Positions 54,275 to 64,000 of a DNA stretch of 64,000 nt are shown here, in pieces; within the stretch, counting starts at the first letter, position 1, and each line of letters opens with the position of its first letter. The notes below the pieces were generated by a model that was given only the letters and a program-made list of their open reading frames with translations, was not told the DNA's origin and made no database searches. This DNA is from Lasiodiplodia sp. COLG20. Lineage: Eukaryota > Ascomycota > Dothideomycetes > Botryosphaeriales > Botryosphaeriaceae. Both the position numbers and the translations under genes were made by a program. The stretch spans positions 3,472,001 to 3,536,000 of the forward strand of contig VNWV01000003.1 in NCBI GenBank assembly GCA_009801085.1. The letters run 5' to 3'.

Positions 54275-55388
54275 CTATAGCTCCAATGCCTTCTGCGCCA
54301 TCTTCAAGGCGCCCTCATACGTCTTGTTGCCGCCAATGAATCCACTCGCGTGGACAAAGACGCAGCCCGGGATGCCTGACACCTCATCCAATTTTTCATC
54401 ACGGACTCCCTTCCACGCGTTGGGCAGATCCCTTCTGTTGTCGAATCCACCACCCTCAACAGAGACGGCCCGGATCCTCCACTTGCTATCCGGCTCGTCA
54501 CTCTCGGGGAACAAGACGTACAGCACTTGCGACTCCACCGGCGTGCTGCTCTCCGCCTCCAGTGTGTACAGGTGGTCCATCCATGGCATGCCCTGCTTCA
54601 GCACCATGATGCGGCCCTGAGGATCGTATTGCTTGCGATCCTCAAATGCAGCCTTGACAGCAGCGCGCGCAGGCAGCCAGTTGCGGTACTTGTCCGTCAG
54701 TTCCATCACAAACTGCTCGCCAACAAAGGCCGATGCCTTTTCGAAACGCGTATCCTCTTCGTGCTGCACTTCCTCCTTGCTCTTGCCCGCATCGTCCTCG
54801 AAGTGGTAGTTGTAGCGGTTGACCACGGACGCAATGCTAAACCCACGGTCCTCAAAACGCTTCTCCAAGCCTGCAGTCTTGAGTGCCTTGCTGTCGTAGG
54901 GCGAGACACCGGTATCGTTGGCGTCGAAAGCTTCGATGAGGCCATCATACAGCTTCTGGTAGAGGATCTCGACATCCTCGCTGTCAATGCTCAGGCCAGT
55001 TTGCTGGGCAATGATATCCCTGCCGAAATGCTTGTACACTAGGCCTGCTGACGAGAGCTTCGTAGCGCTCCTGCCAGGGAAGTAGGCATCAAATTCGCGC
55101 TGGTGGTGGTCGAACCGGTTCTTAGTGTGGTCATAGACACCACCGACATCGACGACAGTGTGGCAGGTCTCGAGGACAGCGGGATCACGCGTGCGGACTA
55201 GCGGGCTAGAGTTGTAGGTAGGCAAGGTGCGTAGCAGGTAAACGGCCAAGGCCTCGTCGGCGTGGAAGTGGCCGCTAGTGGAATTGTCAGTCAAGGAAGC
55301 AGGATTGCGCAGGTGGTACAGACTTGTGCGTGCCGATCAGAGGGCCAGTCATCTTGAGGCGCTTTGCCTGGGGCGATGCAGAAGTCAT
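54275..55388 (-). CDS. MYG1 family exonuclease (UPF0160)
   Basis: Two exons: 55388-55324 and 55274-54275, with one 49-nt intron, giving 354 aa, the usual length. MYG1 proteins are 3'-5' RNA exonucleases of the DHH-like fold, acting in the nucleus and mitochondria to coordinate the two compartments. The short first exon gives MTSASPQAKRLKMTGPLIG and the junction restores the metal-binding motif IGTHNGHFHADEA. The second metal motif is VVDVGGVYDHTKNRFDHHQ. The rest follows the family: SAGLVYKHFG, IEAFDANDTG, WLPARAAVKAAFE, KWRIRAVSVEGGGF and GCVFVHASGFIGG. The KRLK near the N-terminus could act as a nuclear signal. The gene is divergent from the Ice2 gene, which starts 923 bases away. Confidence 0.95.
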
Positions 55389-56311
55389 GCGAAAATGAGG
55401 TGGTGTTGCGCCGAGTAGAGTGGTGGATGGACGAATAGCGGGGCGGGCGAAAATAACGGCACTATGGCGGGAGCAGAGACGCATGCATCTGACCAGCCAG
55501 CGCACTCGGATTTGGCGTGGCGACGTCGGCACCGGTCCAAAATTGAGTGGGCGGCCGCAGCGCCTGTCGGGCCGGTGTGTTTGAGCAGCGCGGGGCTTGG
55601 CGGTGAAGGCGGGTGAGGTGTTGGCCAAGAGAATGCGGGTGGATAAAAACGCGACCTTGAACGCCAGCCGCGCGAATGCTCAGGTTGCGGAGGAACCAGA
55701 AATCTGGCGCCAGGTCCACAGCTTCCTGTTTAATGGCGTCCTTCGCCCGCACACACCCAGAGACTCAGCGTCCTCCATCTTTAGTCCCGCCCCTCACCAT
55801 TGCTTCTTTCACGCCCACACGACCACCCCGCCGATAACCTGGAGGATCTAGGGTGCCGCCCTGCTGTTCTACCTGCATCTGCAACTGTGATCACCAGGCC
55901 GATCCCGGCTCAAAAGCACGCGACAACCCACGGCCCACCTACCGCTCTGCTCTCGCCCTCTGCACCGCGCGCACCGTCCTGCCCGCGCAGTGCCAGTCTG
56001 TCCTCTCTGAAAGCACTCCCGAGTGCGTGTAACGAGGCTGACCTCAAAGCGTTGGAGGTCCAACAGCAAGCACGTGAAAGCGCACCTTCCCGCCAAGAAC
56101 GAGCGCAACGCGGAAGCCACGAGCCACATCTCGCTGCTCCGCTACCACCCCGGCCTCTGCCTGCTCAACGCCGCCCGCCGAACCAGCGACCACCCTCTAG
56201 CTCCCTGCGCCCGTCCGGCGCGTCGACCCCCGCGCGCAACGAGTTCAGCGCTCTGCTTGAATTCTCCGCCGGTCCTCACGCCTGCCAGCTAAGGCGGCGT
56301 TCCTCCGCGCT
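55389..56311. other. Divergent promoter region between MYG1 and ICE2 genes
   Basis: Both flanking genes start outward, so this is a shared or back-to-back promoter region. It is GC- and C-rich with no obvious TATA box, as expected for housekeeping genes. Open frames in it overlap on both strands and are not convincing. Confidence 0.6.
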
Positions 56312-57734
56312 ATGTGGTTCACCCGTGCAGTTTCTTCCCTGCTGTTCCTGTTCGCCATCATCTTCACCATACCCCTCGCCTTCGATGTTGGCGGCAGAAC
56401 CTGCGGCTTGGCCTTCTCGCTGGCCCTCTCCAGCTTCTACTTCTTTGACTCAACGCTCCGCTTGGCCACTCCGGACAGCTCCCGCATGAGAAAGACCATC
56501 GTCAGCCTACTCTCGCTCTCGCAGTGGATCGTTATCCCGACGCTCTTGATTTGGAGTTTGAATAAGTTCTCGGTCGATGCGGATAATAGCAGTGGGTGGG
56601 TACAGAGGACATTCAGTGGTTCTCGGGCAGAATATACTTCAGTCAGGGAATGGTTGTTTGGCAGGGAGGGTCTGGTGGAGACCTTGACGATCGGAAGCTG
56701 GGATAGGCTATTGCGCTGGTCTACACCAGTCTTCCAGATCAGCGAGGGTTTCTGCAGTCTACTGGTTATCCAAGCTCTGGGCCAGATCTCCAGATGGCTT
56801 GTCAACCGCGAACGTGGCGATAGCTGGATGGTAAGGCTGGCGCTCCCTGTTTTGGTGCTGAAATGGTACTTACCAAGTCACAGATTGGTCTCTTGATCGT
56901 GTCGGCATCCGTTATCTCAAGCTCCGTGTACTTTCTGTGGAGGATTACGACTTTCCCGGAGATCGGCAACGTGGACGCTATTCTGATCGGAGCCGCCATA
57001 ACCTGCGCTATCTTCCTGTGCTCCTGGGGAATTGGAAGCGGTCGTGGAAATCCGGTGGAGAGCTCTCTCCTCGTAAGCTCAACTTGCTCGCCCCTGGCTG
57101 CGTGTATTGATCTGTTGCTCTCTAGTTTGCCTACGTTACCCTCTGCATCTACCAAATTTTCACGGATTATCAACCCTCTGAGCAAGCCCAGAGCGAACCC
57201 TCTGCTCAGCCAGCACTACCTCCGCTGCCTCCTATCATCATGGCTTCCTACACTACCTTGATGCACGCCCTGTCGACTCTGCCTTCCACTGTACACTCCG
57301 CCTTCAGCTTCATTCTCGCCGCGATCATGACTATCACGCCGTCGGTGCTCATCTCCCTCGCCTACCGTGTCTTTGTTATGTACGCAGCAGCTCGTATTAT
57401 TCCAGCCGTCCGGGAATCGGGTGCACGCGCTCTTACACAGGATCCGTCCTTGGATGATGACGATGAGGCTGGCCGCGTGTTAGGATTCCTTAGCTGGTTC
57501 AGTCCGAGTATCTTGATTGCTGTCTACACAAGTTTGCTCATGCAACACTTTGCTTCTTCCAGCACCAACGGCGATGCGGCTGGGGAGTGGTGGACCAGCC
57601 AAGGTGGCGACGCTGGGGGCAACCTATGGCGGTGGATCAACCTCGCTGCTACAATGGGCCTTTACGCAATCGAGCTCAACCTTGGCAGAGCTGACGATGA
57701 CGGGCGCCTGACTAGCCACTGGAAATCGGACTGA
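56312..57734 (+). CDS. ER membrane protein Ice2
   Basis: Three exons: 56312-56830, 56884-57072 and 57126-57734, giving 438 aa. Ice2 is a polytopic protein of the cortical endoplasmic reticulum that helps ER inheritance and the use of lipid droplets for membrane growth. The protein has about eight to ten hydrophobic segments: SLLFLFAIIFTIPLAF at the start, LAFSLALSSFYFF, IVSLLSLSQWIVIPTLLIW, the segment of exon 2 (LLIVSASVISSSVYFLW) and the C-terminal spans. The family motifs WDRLLRWSTPVFQISEGF and LVIQALGQ are present. The exon 2 acceptor is ambiguous by six bases (after ccaag at 56877 or tcacag at 56883), both in frame; I prefer the latter. FAYVTLCIYQIFTDY at the exon 3 start also fits the family. 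Confidence 0.92.
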
Positions 57735-58986
57735 GGCAAGATGAGCGAGGTCTCCACGGATAAAGGATCCCTCGATGAACTTGAGGTTGCTTGCAAGGCA
57801 ACATGAGAATAGGGCGTGAAGGAGCATAATCCCGCCGATGCTTTCAGTGTCTTTTTCCATTCTGGCCGTACTGGAACATTGCGTTTTTGGACCTTGATCC
57901 TTCCCGCACAAGCTCCATCCAGGCCCGCACTGCTTCCGTCTGTGTGCGGACCGCGTTATTGCATTATCACCGAATCAGCGCAGCTGTGGCCAGCTCCACG
58001 CCCAGGAGCATACGACGCCTGCGCCTTGAACGCACACTATCACCTTTCCCAATCATCACACTCGGACACGCTGCAGCCGACATTGACAAATCCGCCGTGC
58101 TTTCAATTGTTCGTAGCCAACATTCAGAGCGCTTAGATACCCGGCTAGGGGAGCGAGAACCTAGCACATTTTGGTTTCCCTTTGTGATGTACGCATTGCA
58201 TTTCGAGTTTTGCATCGATCGGAGCTCGCCAAACAACCTGAAGAAGAGAAAAATGGACCGAGGAGGGTAATGGGATCAGAGGACACAAGGAGAAGCTTAA
58301 TGAAGGTGCGAGAAACAAAATGGGATCGAAGCGAAGGTTAAGGGCACATCAGCGACGTCTGCTCATCCTGTAGATATCCTGCTTTCAGTAGCATGCTTCA
58401 TTGGGACTACGAATTAAAAGTGGCGTCATCTAAACCGCACAATTCATAAATTTGGTGTCAAAGCTGGACTTAAGTGGCCTTTTGATCTACACCAGTGTTA
58501 AACCTTTCATCTCAGTCTGATCCCATGTCGTCGAGCTTTACAACAAGGTTTCTTCAAATTTGACTCCCCCGTTTCGAGAACTTGACTCCCTCAAATCTAG
58601 ATTTTAACTCCCCTTCAAAACCCCACTTATCTATCTTTTCACGCTAGCATGAAATATCTCTACCTCGTAGGTGGCGTTCACCTTACAGATAAAGCCGGCA
58701 CCGACGTGTTCTTGTTGGGAATCTGCGGATGGAATGATATCCAACGAACTGCAACATGTATTGGCAATATTATATGCCAAACTGTATTGCCTGGCCTCAG
58801 TCGTCTACAGTATTTTATCTGAAAATATTCTAATGCACTCTATTATGCTACCTAGCAGGTCTATCTTCCGCTTTCTGGATCAATGTACGTATACGGATGC
58901 ACAGCTGTTGCAAACTGGACGGTAAACATTTATACTGAAACTCAACGCGTTCGTTTCTCACTCCATTTTCCGCACCACCCTTTCAG
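57735..58986. other. Convergent 3' intergenic region, partly AT-rich
   Basis: This lies between the 3' ends of the Ice2 (+) and DUF726 (-) genes. From about 58330 onward it is AT-rich. It contains three copies of a nine-base motif spaced exactly 22 bases apart (58560-58625). I see no gene. Confidence 0.55.
58560..58625 (+). repeat. Three TTGACTCCC-type motifs at 22-bp intervals
   Basis: TTGACTCCC occurs at 58560, TTGACTCCC at 58582 and TTAACTCCC at 58604, spaced exactly 22 bases apart. The sequence between the motifs is only weakly similar, so this may be an old 22-bp tandem repeat or a set of phased binding sites. Confidence 0.65.
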
Positions 58987-61614
58987 TTATTTTCGTCCCA
59001 GCCGCGACTCAGTCTCAGGCTCCGAGTCAGATATGGGCTCTGCCTCTAACATGGTCATCTCGCCGACTTCGCCGACGCTCTCAACATCGTCTTCTCCTAT
59101 GGAGAGATTATCATCGTCATAATCATCAACCAGAATATCTTTGTTGGTCTCAGGTGCCACAGGGATAGCAGACACCGGTGCAAAGTCGGTAACAGCCGTG
59201 GTGCGGCGAGGAGGCTGCGGTGGCGGCGCATCCTCTTCTTCGGACGGTCCAGCCCTAGGCTGAGAAGGTCGCGGGGGTTTCTCTGGTGGCATCTCACTCT
59301 CCGGAGCGTTTGCGGGCTGGCCAACGGGCTTCCGAGGGATGCCTCGGTTCTGCGATGGACGGAGAGGAAGCTGTGGACTCGGCTCTTCCTGCAGGCTCAG
59401 CTTCTCAAACGGAGGCGCCATGCCAGCCTCCGCTCTTCTCTGGTTTATAGCGGTCGGCTCGTTAGCACTGATACCAGTCCGCATTTCCAGCATTTTGGCT
59501 TCTTCCTCGGCGACGTCTTGCATGATGATACGCCTCTCCTCCTGGCTGTGGCCAGCCTTCTCGATTTTCTGCTCAACCATTTTCTCGTTCTCCTGCTCTG
59601 CCTTGCGCTCCTTTGCCTCTTCAACACGGAGTTCCTCTTCCTCTTTCCGCACCTCCTCATCGTCCAACTCCTCCATTCCAATCTTTTTCAGGATGGTACC
59701 AGTCAGCCATCTGTATCTAGTGTGGCCGTCGACCATAGCGCTCGCGTCAAAATTCTCTACGCCTTCAACACCTTCGATTTTTTGAAGTCCCGCGACGCCC
59801 AATTGGATACTGCTTGTCCTGTAGAGGAAACCGAGGATATGGTCGTTAGAGCTATACACATTAACCAAGCGGCCCGCCACCACCGTGCGCATCTTTCGCC
59901 ACGCCGCCGCGTCGCTCGGGGTAGGCGCGCCCATCATGACCACGTTCTCAATCAGGCCGAATGCGCGGCGCTCAGCCAGCTGCAGTAAACACGAGTAGAT
60001 GACCCTCGCGCCAAGCGAATACCCGATGAGCGTAACGGGACGCTCGCCCTGGGCCTTGTTGATCAGAGCGTCGGCGAGCACAGCACCGGCCTTCTCGCTG
60101 CGCTTCTTGGCGATGGAGAAGGGGTTGTCGACTATACGACCCACGCGTAGGAGCATCAATGGCCATAGCCCTGCCGCCAGGCTGCCCAGTACCGTACGTT
60201 TGACGATCTCGTACTTGGCGTAGCTCCAGGCCGCACTCTTCAGCACCGCCGAAAGCGACGTGCCCAGCTTCAGCAGCGCCTCGACCTCCCATCGCAGAGC
60301 AAACGTCTCCAGCTGTGGCCCCATTACGAACCACGGCGTAAAGACCTCGGTCGAGTCGGTCAACCAACCGCTGATGGTGATAGCGACGCGCAGGCGGTGG
60401 TGCTCGGAAGCCGGGTCAATGGCGGAGGAAGACGAGGTGTTGGAGCGGCCTGGCGGCTTCCAGCTCCCAAGGATATCCTCTGGTCTCTTGCTATTGCGGC
60501 GCGACAGCCCCTGCGCCTTGCGCTGCCGCTCGTACACGCCGCCGTCGTCACCACCGCGCACGGCAATGAAGCGGAAGTCGGACACCTCGGCCGTGTACTT
60601 GTCCATCATCTTGCCCGTCATGCGCCCGCCGTACGCGCCGAACAACCCGCCCACCAGCACGCTGCTCCCCGCCAGCCCACCCAGGAGACCACCAACCGCT
60701 GTGGCACCTAGGCCGACGCCGCCGAGGACGGTGCCCACGCCCGCTGCGAGGAAGGGAGCTGCTAGGCCGCCGGTGACGCCAATAAGGGCGGCGCCGGCGA
60801 CGGTGGCCAGACCCACTTTCCATTTGCGAGAGGTTGCGTTCGAGGATGCAGCGCGGGCCGTTTCCTCTTCTGCAGAGAGCTGGCGTGCGGATGTGAGAAG
60901 AGCTTTGGCGAGTGCGGTCTCCTGTTCGCAGAGTGTAGCTATAGGCAGGCGAAGACTGGAGGCGAGTTGCAGGAGAAGAATGCGTGAATGGGCAGGGTAA
61001 TTCTGCAAAGAAAGGAGAAGAAGCAGGATGGAATTCAGTATGAGAGTGCGAGACTCCTCTGGAAGTTGGGTGAGAGTAGTGGGAATAGGTTTGCGAGAAG
61101 AAGGGGAATCGGGAGGCGTTTGGCTGTCATCAGACGAGAGCCAATCCACCTCATCTTGCTTCTTCACCCGTTTTTGTTTGGCAAATGCTACCTCCTTTCC
61201 AGTCACCCGGAGAATCTCTCCCAGTCGTTTCAAAACTTGCACGCGCCAGTTGTTGAAGAAACTAAGAGCCCCGCGGTGCAGCTCCTGAACATCGTTGGCA
61301 GCGAGCTCCTTCTTGATCTTATCGACGCGCTCGGCTCTTTCGGCAGCACGCGACGCATGTGCCCTTTGGTTTTCATCAAGTGCAATCAAGTTCTCTTCTG
61401 CTGCAGGATCATGGAATGATGCAGCAGTCTGGAGAGCTGCTGGTACCTGGAAGGTGGCACTGAGGTCGTTGCGAATGGCATCGGTGCACAAGACCACAAC
61501 GAGGGCGAGCTCAACGCGTAGTTCTGGCGTAGGAAGTATCGTCTCTAGGGAAGCCTCTTTCTTGGGGCCTGGGTGTTGTGGCGAGTCTTTGTCTTTGAAG
61601 ATGTTGGAGAACAT
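58987..61614 (-). CDS. DUF726 family alpha/beta-hydrolase membrane protein (TMCO4/Mil1-like)
   Basis: A single exon of 875 aa from the ATG at 61614 (MFSNIFKDKDSP); the frame upstream has no ATG. DUF726 proteins include yeast Mil1 (a clathrin adaptor AP-1 interactor) and animal TMCO4. The N-terminal helical half (LSFFNNWRVQVLKRLGEIL) is followed by a Gly/Ala-rich hydrophobic region (GLATVAGAALIGVTGGLAAPFLAAGVG and following) forming one or two hairpin spans. The hydrolase core starts at VAITISGWLTD and has the nucleophile elbow GYSLG with Ser533 in VTLIGYSLGAR. Later come MMGAPTPSD and VNVYSSNDHILGFLYR, the likely acid and His region (DGHTRYRW). The C-terminus is a charged coiled coil plus a Pro-rich disordered tail, longer than the core needs. 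A lipase-like reaction is possible but unproven. Confidence 0.9.
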   Translation of the reverse strand: MFSNIFKDKDSPQHPGPKKEASLETILPTPELRVELALVVVLCTDAIRNDLSATFQVPAALQTAASFHDPAAEENLIALDENQRAHASRAAERAERVDKIKKELAANDVQELHRGALSFFNNWRVQVLKRLGEILRVTGKEVAFAKQKRVKKQDEVDWLSSDDSQTPPDSPSSRKPIPTTLTQLPEESRTLILNSILLLLLSLQNYPAHSRILLLQLASSLRLPIATLCEQETALAKALLTSARQLSAEEETARAASSNATSRKWKVGLATVAGAALIGVTGGLAAPFLAAGVGTVLGGVGLGATAVGGLLGGLAGSSVLVGGLFGAYGGRMTGKMMDKYTAEVSDFRFIAVRGGDDGGVYERQRKAQGLSRRNSKRPEDILGSWKPPGRSNTSSSSAIDPASEHHRLRVAITISGWLTDSTEVFTPWFVMGPQLETFALRWEVEALLKLGTSLSAVLKSAAWSYAKYEIVKRTVLGSLAAGLWPLMLLRVGRIVDNPFSIAKKRSEKAGAVLADALINKAQGERPVTLIGYSLGARVIYSCLLQLAERRAFGLIENVVMMGAPTPSDAAAWRKMRTVVAGRLVNVYSSNDHILGFLYRTSSIQLGVAGLQKIEGVEGVENFDASAMVDGHTRYRWLTGTILKKIGMEELDDEEVRKEEEELRVEEAKERKAEQENEKMVEQKIEKAGHSQEERRIIMQDVAEEEAKMLEMRTGISANEPTAINQRRAEAGMAPPFEKLSLQEEPSPQLPLRPSQNRGIPRKPVGQPANAPESEMPPEKPPRPSQPRAGPSEEEDAPPPQPPRRTTAVTDFAPVSAIPVAPETNKDILVDDYDDDNLSIGEDDVESVGEVGEMTMLEAEPISDSEPETESRLGRK

Positions 61615-62945
61615 GTTGCATATGACTTTGTACAAGGAAAGAGCATAGCACGGCGAGGCGCGGAAACAGACAAGCAGACAGAGACGCGCGCGACGAGGGG
61701 TATCTGACCAGACGTCGCTGGGACGGAAGCTTCGCGGTGCGTTGAAATGCGGAGAGCAGTTGGTGAAAGAGGCTGTGGTCTCAGCAGATATGCTGCCTAG
61801 TCTCGGTGGCCGGGTACCTTTTCCGGCCCCCACAGTTTGCGGTCAAGGCGATCCTGGCGCTTAGTAAATCATAGCAAACGGGCTGTTGTGCAACGAGCAA
61901 GCGGAAAATGCCAAAGGGTGAAGCAGAAACGGATGTGCGTTCCGCGACGTCATCCATAACTCCTGCCTTTCCTTTCCCCTGGCGACCAAAGCGGCTAGCG
62001 CCGGGATCGGAGGGCCAGGCCCACAACTGCTGAGCTTCCATGCCCATCACCGCCGGTTTCTCCTCAATTCTATTGTACGCTTGTCTGGCAATCTGATGCA
62101 GCCATCCGGATGGCCTGCGGCTCGCTTACAGTAGCGGAGGATAGGTCATCGGGTGACCTTCATGGTTTGAGTTCCTCCGCTGCATGTTCCTGTACAGATG
62201 ACATTCATTCCGTCTTGCGGGGTAGGGTCCAACACCCTCAGGGCAGATATTCGCAGGGCCCCCCGACCTAATCCGGCATGAAGTCTGGCTCAGACGCTCT
62301 TCTGGGCCAACCCTATACGCATCGGTTCATCGGCGTGGCTTGATGTGTACCTGCGCCCTCGAACACCTCGTTCCCCATCCAGCTCACCTCGCCGGCGGGC
62401 GCGTCTAGACATGAGGGCAGCGGTGACAGCCTCACTTCTCGCCTTCTCCATCTACCGGGCGGAGGCTCAGCTGGCTTGCGGCCTGCAGATCATAGTGGCG
62501 ACTGCTTCGCGCAGTGTTTGAGAATGCGCGGTCTGCTGCTCCTGGTCACGTCCGCAGCGGCATATGGAGGTGGGGGTGTGTTCGCGCGGGAACGTGAAGG
62601 CAAGACCAGCCAGGATTCTGGGGCCGCCTTTTTTAGCTCGGCACGGAGTAAATTGCGGTCAGGACAGCGGTCTAGTGAGCAGTAGCTAAAGGACGCGTGG
62701 AGGAAAGAAAGATGTTGCGGACTCGATGCGCTTGCCGCTGTCCCACACGCGTGCGTGCTGCTGGCCTGCAACAACGCGCGCATCGCAAGGCTGTCTGCCG
62801 CTTTGTACACACACGCAATCGCGATATCACGCTGCGCGCTGCAGGAAGCCTGCCCGCCTATAATTGGAACGCCCCGGGCAGGCACCGCACCTAATCCCCA
62901 GCTCCCTTTGGCCGTTCGCGCGGCAGTTCCCGAGCGCGACCTTGA
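61615..62945. other. Divergent intergenic region between DUF726 and Ubp12-type genes
   Basis: This holds the promoters of both flanking genes. The sequence is GC-rich and contains overlapping chance frames. No TATA box or RNA gene is evident. Confidence 0.55.
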
Positions 62946-63644
62946 CTACATCACCGCCCGCGCAGCCTCATTTTTCTGCCCTTCGCATTGAGCCGCCAGC
63001 AACACTGCTCGGTCCTGTCACCCACCACCACAGGCGCTTTCTACCGGATTTCCCAGGAGCAGTTACAGGACCCGCTCACCACCCGCGCCGCGCGCCTTCC
63101 CGTGCCTCGCGCCGCTTCACGCAACGCCCGTGCCTGCCGTTGGAGCTGCTGCAGCTCCACAGGCCGGCCGCTCGCTTTCACGACGGCGTCCATCAAGAAG
63201 CGGAAGCTCGCCCAGGACCCGCCCCCAGAAGCCTCAGACAACCCCTCGTCGTCCGCCCCAGGGCCTGCGCAAAGGACGACCTTCGACCCGCCGCCGCCGT
63301 CAGCGTCGCCGCGCTCCTCTCCACACCCGCCCTCCGTCGGCAGCCGCGCCTCCGCCTCGCCGCCGCGCTACATCCCTCCGCATCTGCGCGACGAAGTCTT
63401 GGAGCCCGTCGCCGAGTCGGACGGTGCCTCCTGGGACAACACGGTCAGCGGCGGCAGCTCTCCCAGCGAGGCGTACGCTGGCCTGAGCTTGGAAAGCACG
63501 AGTAGACCCGGCGCGCCCGCAGGAGATCGGCGTGGCTCCTCAGCAGCGCCAGACGGCTCCCGCTTGCAGAACACCCCCTCCGGCGCCTGTGTACGCTCGC
63601 CACCGCCCCGATCAGCCTCCCCCGCAAAGCGATCCGCCTCCGAG
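62946..63644 (+). other. ATG-less open frame upstream of the Ubp12-type gene
   Basis: The frame of the ubiquitin hydrolase is open from the stop at 62943-62945 with no ATG until 63645. The part after about 63183 looks like protein: a basic SIKKRKLAQD segment, Pro/Ser-rich linkers and PRYIPPHLRDE. This suggests that the true start lies in an upstream exon joined here by an intron (for example an acceptor at one of the CAG triplets in 63030-63160), or that translation begins at a near-cognate codon. The 5' end of this gene is therefore uncertain. Confidence 0.45.
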
Positions 63645-64000
63645 ATGGCTGGAGAGAACGACAGCAGGGAGCAGATGGAGCTGGAGAACGGCACCGTGAG
63701 AGGCTCCTCGGTGGATATGCTCAGAGATGAGCAGCCCCAGCCCAAGGACCAGACCAGCGGTGCCAGCTCAGATACCGCCTCGACTTCCGTCAATGAGTCC
63801 AACACCGTAAGCACCTCGGCCACCAGCGATGCTGCGCCCTCACCGCCAAATCCGAAGGAGCAGTCTGCCACCAGCGCTACTGCATCAGGCCTCTCACTTG
63901 ATGAGCAAGTCGTGCAGATCATGACGTTACACGAGGCTCTGCCCCAGGATGGTCAGAAGGGCTATGTTGTCAGCATGTGGTGGCTGTCGCGAGTCCTCTC
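63645..64000 (+). CDS. Ubp12-type ubiquitin carboxyl-terminal hydrolase, N-terminal fragment
   Basis: The first 118 codons of a gene cut by the window end, using the first in-frame ATG (MAGENDSREQMELENG); an earlier start is likely, as the upstream frame is open. The first part is Ser/Thr-rich and disordered. From about residue 90 the sequence SLDEQVVQIMTLHEALPQDGQKGYVVSMWWLSRVLS (shown here in parts as LDEQVVQIMTLHE and GQKGYVVSMWWLSRVL) is the start of a DUSP domain as found in fungal Ubp12 deubiquitinases. These cysteine proteases remove ubiquitin from proteins in nucleus and cytosol. The catalytic domain lies beyond the window, so the assignment rests on the DUSP start only. Confidence 0.7.
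   Translation, partial: MAGENDSREQMELENGTVRGSSVDMLRDEQPQPKDQTSGASSDTASTSVNESNTVSTSATSDAAPSPPNPKEQSATSATASGLSLDEQVVQIMTLHEALPQDGQKGYVVSMWWLSRVL

Noticed and set aside
1..64000. Secondary-metabolite or defence gene cluster
   Set aside because: No polyketide synthase, peptide synthetase, terpene cyclase, P450 group, NLR-like or HET-domain gene is visible. The genes are mostly unrelated housekeeping functions.

Overview
The window is nuclear DNA of a filamentous ascomycete (Pezizomycotina). The evidence is short spliceosomal introns (mostly 45-110 bp, gt...ag), spaced single genes rather than operons, and several families restricted to or typical of this group: a DUF3405 type II membrane protein, kelch ectodomain proteins with one membrane span, a SepH/Cdc7-type septation kinase and a Ure2-like GST. 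A member of the Dothideomycetes is plausible, but I cannot fix genus or class from the sequence alone.

I support 20 protein-coding genes, 13 of them with resolved intron-exon structures that keep the frame. From left to right: kelch membrane protein 1 (-, 64-4098); a small secreted precursor with dibasic sites (-, 6057-6542); a glutathione S-transferase (-, 8297-9091) and fumarylacetoacetase (-, 9547-11333); a secreted bicupin oxalate decarboxylase (-, 12879-14405); a DUF3405 Golgi-type protein (-, 16736-19453); a lysine-rich nuclear protein (-, 20137-20817); a small secreted protein with extreme codon bias (+, 22431-22985); a DUF3468/'tachykinin'-type regulator-like protein (-, 24449-26569); histone chaperone Rtt106 (-, 27793-29507); and an unknown low-complexity protein (-, 30056-31351).

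A 4.9 kb gene-poor stretch with an AT-rich island (31352-36204) follows. The right half holds kelch membrane protein 2 (+, 36205-38711), an AVT-type vacuolar amino acid transporter (+, 39552-42067), a coiled-coil protein (-, 42997-44010), the SepH kinase (-, 46031-51422), a short-chain dehydrogenase (-, 52481-53864), the MYG1 exonuclease (-, 54275-55388), the ER protein Ice2 (+, 56312-57734), a DUF726 alpha/beta hydrolase (-, 58987-61614) and the start of a Ubp12-type ubiquitin hydrolase that runs off the right edge (+).

Most genes are housekeeping and functionally unrelated. The plausible functional neighbours are GST with fumarylacetoacetase (aromatic amino acid breakdown) and the two kelch proteins, which share an architecture at different loci. 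I found no defence system, CRISPR array, intact transposon, secondary-metabolite core enzyme, rRNA or convincing tRNA. The most unusual signals concern gene expression: an in-frame UAG in the kinase gene followed by 167 further open codons (readthrough or a retained 66 nt intron), 12-nt microexons in two adjacent genes, a stop-free 231 nt in-frame intron in the dehydrogenase, and a long ATG-less open frame before the Ubp12 gene.
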